Shown: positions 46,206 through 50,109 of the stretch, piece by piece
Position numbering within the stretch: the stretch's first letter is position 1
Layout: each line of letters begins with the position of its first letter
From: Eimeria necatrix
Taxonomy: Eukaryota; Apicomplexa; Conoidasida; Eucoccidiorida; Eimeriidae
NCBI RefSeq assembly: GCF_000499385.1
Contig: NW_013652890.1
Location: 1-50,109 of the forward strand
DNA: 50,109 bases
Reading direction: 5' to 3'
Notes under the pieces: model-generated
What the model was told of the DNA's origin: nothing
The model's input: the letters and a program-made list of their open reading frames with translations, nothing else
Database searches by the model: none
Made by a program: the position numbers and the translations under genes

Positions 46206-47381
46206 AGAGCTGCGCAGATGCCTCGAGTGTATTCGCAGCTAAAATGCAGCAGCAAAAAGGCACAGCTCGCTGCAGGTTTTCGAAAGCCGGGGGTTTAGGG
46301 TTTAGGGTTTGCTGTCTAGGGTTTGTGAGTTTGCACTTTCCCTCGAGCTGCGATTTGGGGTGTAGGGTTTAGGGTTTACAGGCTGAGGAGCCGCGTTTGA
46401 GGGTTTAGGGTTTAAAGGCTTGGGAGCTTCGTGCGAGGGTTTAGGGTTTAGGGTTTCAAGGCTGCAGCTTCTTGTTTAGGGTTTAGGGCTTGCAGGCGCG
46501 GGCAGCGAGGGGGGTGGGCGGAGGGTTTAGGGTTTAGGGTTTAGGGTTTAGGGTTTAGGGTTTGGCAAACCCTCGACGACGAGGACGTTGCGCTTCAAGT
46601 CAATGACCATTTGGTACCTCCTGAGCATGTCCAAGCCGAGCAGCATTTGCATTTTGGAGTCTTCGAGGACAATGAAGCTGCAGGGGCAGAACTTGCTGCC
46701 GAGTTTGAGAGGCGCAAGATGAACGCGGCCAAGAATGGGGGCCCTGCCCACTCCCAGAGCCAGTCCTGCGAATCTTTTGTCAATTAAAGATGATAAAAAG
46801 CATTTTTCCGCAAAAGCGAGAGATAAAATGGACTGTTGGGCTCCGCTGTCGACGAAAGCGGTGCAGCGCACGCCGTTGATCTCCAGGTGTACGTACAGCA
46901 TGCACACCGACCCGAAACCCTCCGGCAAGTGTTCCCGCGCCATTGAATAGTTTTCATTTATTCTTTCTTGCTGCAGATCTTCCAAAAGCATTCTTTGAGC
47001 CTCAGCAGACAGCGGGTCCCGCTGGATCGCCGCCAGCCGCCGCCACCGCTCGTCTTCCGCCTGCCCGCAAGTGCTCCGCTCCCTGCTGCTGCTGCTGCTG
47101 CTGCTGCAGCAGCAGCAACACCAGCAGCAGCAACACCAGCAGCAGCAGCAACACCAGCAGCAACACCAGCAGCGGCAGCACCAGCAGCAGCAGCGGCAGC
47201 AGCAGCAACAGCAGCAGCCGCAGCAACCCTAGCTGCACCGGAAGCAGCAGCGGCAGCAGCAACAGCAACTGCAGCAGCAGCAGCAGGAGCTCACTTTGAT
47301 TTGGTTTGTGAACTCCTTTTCTAGGGTCTCCATGAGCCGCGAGAACGCTGGGCCTGGCTCTTCCTGCTGCTGCGCCTGCGT

Positions 47382-47428
<47 letters not shown>

Positions 47429-47722
47429 TCTCGTCAACTGCTGCCTTTATGGCTTCTCCTAAAACAGGATTGTGGGCCCTTATTAGAGCCAAAGAAGCAG
47501 CATCAGCAACAGCAGCAGCAACTGCTTCTTCGGCCCGCCGCCTCACCAGCAGCTTCAGGTGAGCAGCAACATCCGGGGCAGCTAAACGCGCAGCAGGGCT
47601 GCGGGGGGGCCCCGGGCCCCCCCCCGCTGGGAACTGGGCAACGCGGCCGCCGTCCACAACTATGCCTGCATGCAAAGCAGCAAATATATTTTATTTTAAT
47701 TTTAAAAATGAAAAAAAGGAAA

Positions 47723-47756
<34 letters not shown>

Positions 47757-47935
47757 AAATGCTCTGCTTGCATGCACTCGAAAATAGTCTAAGTCCCTTT
47801 TGCTGCTTACTGGAGAAGTCCAGGGGCAGGACGCCTCGCTGCTGCTGTCGCTGCGGTGGCGCCAGCTGCTGCTGCTGCTGCTGCTGCAGGCGCTGCGCAT
47901 GAGCAGCAGGCGCAGCAGCAGCTGCAGCGGCGCCG

Positions 47936-47973
<38 letters not shown>

Positions 47974-48689
47974 GCTGTCGTTGAAGACAAGGAGCATGGC
48001 TCCCTCGGCCACGCCAGCGTCGGCCAGCGTGCGCGCAGAGCCCCTGCAGGCAAAGGCGGCAAAAGCAAAGACGCAGCAGCTGCGGCAACAGCTACCGCAA
48101 CAGCTGCAGCAGTAGCAGCTGCAGCAGCAGCAACTGTAGCAGCTGCAGCAGTAGCCGCTGCAGCAGCAGCAACTGTAGCAGCTGCAGCAGCCACAGCAGC
48201 TGCTGCTGTTGAAGTCGCAGCAACTACAGCATGGCGCAAAAAGTCATTTAAATGCGAGCCAAAGTGGCGCAAAGACCCACGGCAGCGGCCGGCCGTCCAG
48301 CAGAATCCGCTGGTGTTCTGGGGGGATGTTCAACTCCACCGAAATTATGTCTTTCAACGCAGAGACTTCCGCCTCCCCAGTGAGATCCAGGGCGAAAACT
48401 TGGCCGTCTGCAGCGAAAAGTCCCAGCAAACACAAGAGAGGGGCGCAGAGAGTGCAGAATTCAAGTTGCGCTGCGGAGTGGCGAGCGGCGAGGCAGGGAG
48501 CGCCGCGGAAAGGCGCGGAAAGCGCCCACTTGCGGGCTTCTAAAGTCCAAATTAATTAATTATTTGCATTTCGGAGGCCACAACGGTCCCAAAAAAGGCA
48601 AAAGTGGCGGAGGCGGGCGGTGTTTCCGCGGTTTCCTGCGCCGCAGTGCACACACGAAACCTACCGGCGTCAGTGACGGTGATCTGCAT
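45935..48689 (-). CDS. DDI1: DDI1-type ubiquitin-like and retropepsin-domain protein
   Basis: Six exons agree in phase: 48665-48689, 48281-48407, 48043..47811, 47295-47665, 46571-46970 and 45935-46056, giving 425 residues. Residues 1-70 are a ubiquitin-like domain: MQITVTDADGQVFALDL, QRILLDGRPLPGSARTLADA and GAMLLVF. A low-complexity linker follows, then a helical part (RAHNPVLGEAIKAAVDER). The retropepsin-like domain (about 253-385) has the catalytic FVDSGAQQSILS, with Asp near residue 293, and family-typical GLDMLRRYQMVIDL. It ends GEEIPFLSEAQID, a DDI1 signature; no UBA domain follows the stop. DDI1 proteins are dimeric aspartyl proteases that handle heavily ubiquitinated proteasome substrates in cytosol and nucleus. 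Exon 1 codes only eight full residues. Intron 5 (46057-46570) is full of telomere-like repeats; without it the frame would end in NPKP from the repeat. Confidence 0.93.
46096..46122. repeat. (CTAG)n microsatellite in DDI1 intron 5
   Basis: Six and a half CTAG units, then a further GGCTAGCTAGCC palindrome about 12 bases on. Self-complementary. Confidence 0.85.
46288..46566. repeat. Clustered telomere-like tracts in DDI1 intron 5
   Basis: At least six separate GGGTTTA blocks, each of two to seven units, split by unique spacers of about 15-45 bases. On the transcribed strand the first block begins 7 nt after the donor GTTTGC at 46570. Confidence 0.95.
48070..48225. repeat. CAGCTGCAGCAG / AACTGTAGC minisatellite in DDI1 intron 2
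   Basis: Imperfect units of about 39 bases containing GCAGCAGCAACTGTAGCAG repeat several times within intron 2 (48044-48280). The units resemble those in the DDI1 3' flank. Confidence 0.7.
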
Positions 48690-48807
48690 CTTCGACGCGG
48701 ACTGAGCAGACGAAGAGCCTCAAAAGGAATAAAAAACAAAAGTGAAATGTGTTTTTCTCCGAGACGCAAATCAGCAATGTATCGCCGCCGGATCCGCCCA
48801 GTTCGAA

Positions 48808-48814
48808 TGCATGC
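48808..48814. promoter_or_regulatory. TGCATGC motif upstream of DDI1
   Basis: One TGCATGC about 120 bases upstream of the DDI1 ATG. This heptamer is enriched in promoters of the related coccidian Toxoplasma. Position and motif are the only support. Confidence 0.3.
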
Positions 48815-49560
48815 CCGCCTCCGCCTCAGCCAGCTTGCCAGTCCACCGGGGGTGTTTGTGCATACACCTCAAAACGAAAGAATGTTTGTGAAACTTCTGC
48901 AGTTCTTGAAAGTCATTTTAATTAAATGAGTGAGGCATTTTTGCCGCGGATGAACGCGGGCTTTTCAGCGGCTGGGGCGCGGTCTGCCGTCGGTCTGCAT
49001 TTTCCAAAACCTGCTGCAGCAATGTAGAAAAGAGTCTTACGGCTTTCACAGCTGTCACTTTAATAGAATATATTAAAAGCTTTTTTGCTAATTTAGACTT
49101 CGGGGGATCGCAGCAGTGTCGCTGCGCCCGGGCACTTCGATGCTTTCCTTACTGGAGGTTTTGTCCGCAGACTTGCCTTGCACGGCTAAGGCCAAAACCT
49201 CCCATTTACTATTAACTTTTACCTTTCTCTAGGTCTTAATAGTTATTTAATAGTTATTTTTTAGGCCAATTTGTCCGACAATAGCCAGCAAACAGAGTTT
49301 AACGCTGGCTGCCCAGCGAAGACCTTCACTGCGGACTTGTTTGGCTGCATGCAAGTCTGCGTGGAGTCTAAAAACGCTCTTTTTTCCTTTTAAAAGTATA
49401 TTTATTCAAAATAAGTGCACAATTGACCAGTGGCTTCTCAAAGATGTGCCTTTAGAGGGGCTGGCAAGGCCGCTGTCTTGCAAAGTCCTTTTGCTGTTGA
49501 ATAATAGCCCTGGGCTCTTTTGCTTTGTGCAAGAAGCTGGAGGCCACAGCAGCAAGAGCG

Positions 49561-49737
49561 TTTGCTGCTGCTGCAGCGCAGCAGCAGCAAAGTTTGTACT
49601 TGCTGCTGCAGCGCAGCAGCAGCAAAGTTTGTACTTGCATGCGAGCTAGAAGTGCAGTTGGATTTGTCTTTTGAATCTTTCTTTGAAGAAACGGATTTAC
49701 AGTTTTGCTGCTGCTGCTGCTGCAGCGCAGCAGCAAA
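49561..49737. repeat. Three CTG/CAG hairpins, two in tandem
   Basis: TTTGCTGCTGCTGC, AGC, then the exact reverse complement forms a 14-bp stem with a 3-nt loop at 49561-49591. A second copy follows directly, sharing the linker AAAGTTTGTACTTGC, and a third shorter one lies at 49704-49737. Confidence 0.8.
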
Positions 49738-49845
49738 TATTTTTTTCTCAAACTCAACTCTTCAGACCCCAAGCTCGTCCGCCACTTTGGCTGCACTCCA
49801 ACAGAATCTGAAGCAGTCCATGAATGCGCATGCAACGCTTTCTAA

Positions 49846-49847
49846 AT

Positions 49848-49894
<47 letters not shown>

Positions 49895-49895
49895 T
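49846..49895. repeat. (ATTT)n microsatellite
   Basis: About 12 uninterrupted ATTT units followed by an ATTA run in noncoding AT-rich DNA. Confidence 0.95.
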
Positions 49896-50109
49896 GCAAA
49901 TTAATTAATTAATGGCTTTTTGCAAAACCCGCACTGTGCAGCCGCAGCTGCTGGCCAACTCGGGCAGTTTCCCAGCGGCCGCAACTGTTCATAACTTCTT
50001 CAAAGTGATGTTTGCTTTCCCACATAAGTACCAATTTATGCAAATAAAATATAAATTGTGAAACAATTATGGCAAAAATAATTGCAAGTACCACTTTTAT
50101 GCAAATAAA

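Larger units (their letters stand above)
48690..50109. other. Region upstream of DDI1
   Basis: No supported gene. It includes the DDI1 promoter side, a GGTGTTTGTGCATACACC near-palindrome at about 48850-48868, three CTG/CAG hairpins at 49561-49737 and a long (ATTT)n microsatellite at 49846-49895. A minus-strand segment at about 49909-50010 (VMNSCGRWETARVGQQLRL) is mildly protein-like but unsupported; it may be part of a gene beyond the window. Confidence 0.45.

Noticed and set aside
46571..46970. Retrotransposon protease
   Set aside because: The retropepsin exon joins in phase to a ubiquitin-like N-terminus and a DDI1-type C-terminus; no reverse transcriptase or LTR is present.

Overview
The window looks like nuclear DNA of an apicomplexan of the genus Eimeria (species not resolved). 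Four things point there: CAG/CTG trinucleotide runs in every frame, giving Ala, Gln, Ser, Leu and Cys homopolymers in exons; many internal tracts of the telomere-type heptamer TTTAGGG/CCCTAAA; intron-rich genes; and an Eimeria-type six-cysteine GPI-anchored surface antigen (SAG). Repeat-rich stretches (about 1-19.7, 21.2-25.2, 27.4-39.4 and 45.2-48.5 kb) alternate with repeat-poor stretches (19.7-21.2, 25.2-27.3, 39.4-45.2 and 48.5-50.1 kb). This matches the segmental organisation described for Eimeria chromosomes.

Layout. (1) 3-572 (+): the Gln/Pro-rich C-terminus of an upstream gene. (2) About 3.2-19.7 kb (+): a very large Rav1/DmX-like (rabconnectin-3) WD40 protein, expected to act in V-ATPase assembly. 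(3) 21.3-24.7 kb (+): a six-exon gene for a secreted protein with a fasciclin (FAS1)-like domain. (4) 27.3-33.3 kb (-): a Gln/Ala-rich gene with a possible divergent cyclin fold, unassigned small exons at its 5' side and a possible C-terminal exon. (5) 33.4-39.2 kb (-): a pre-mRNA splicing factor Prp39 homologue with HAT repeats. (6) 41.7-43.0 kb (-): a four-exon SAG. (7) 45.9-48.7 kb (-): a six-exon DDI1-type protein with a ubiquitin-like domain and a retropepsin domain. I built most exon models by hand from GT-AG sites, reading-phase agreement and protein-family similarity.

The genes are unrelated housekeeping and surface functions, not an operon or pathway. The most notable non-gene pattern is that telomere-like tracts lie in introns and typically begin 2-30 nt after a 5' splice site; this holds for nine intron starts in five loci, and one further intron fits with a less certain donor. 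About half of the modelled 3' splice sites are CTGCAG, i.e. the acceptor is made from the CTG repeat itself. A near-palindromic TGTACGTACA element recurs across the window, and the gap at 25.4-26.9 kb holds TGCATGCA arrays and a perfect 30-bp palindrome. I saw no rRNA, tRNA, CRISPR array or autonomous transposon.
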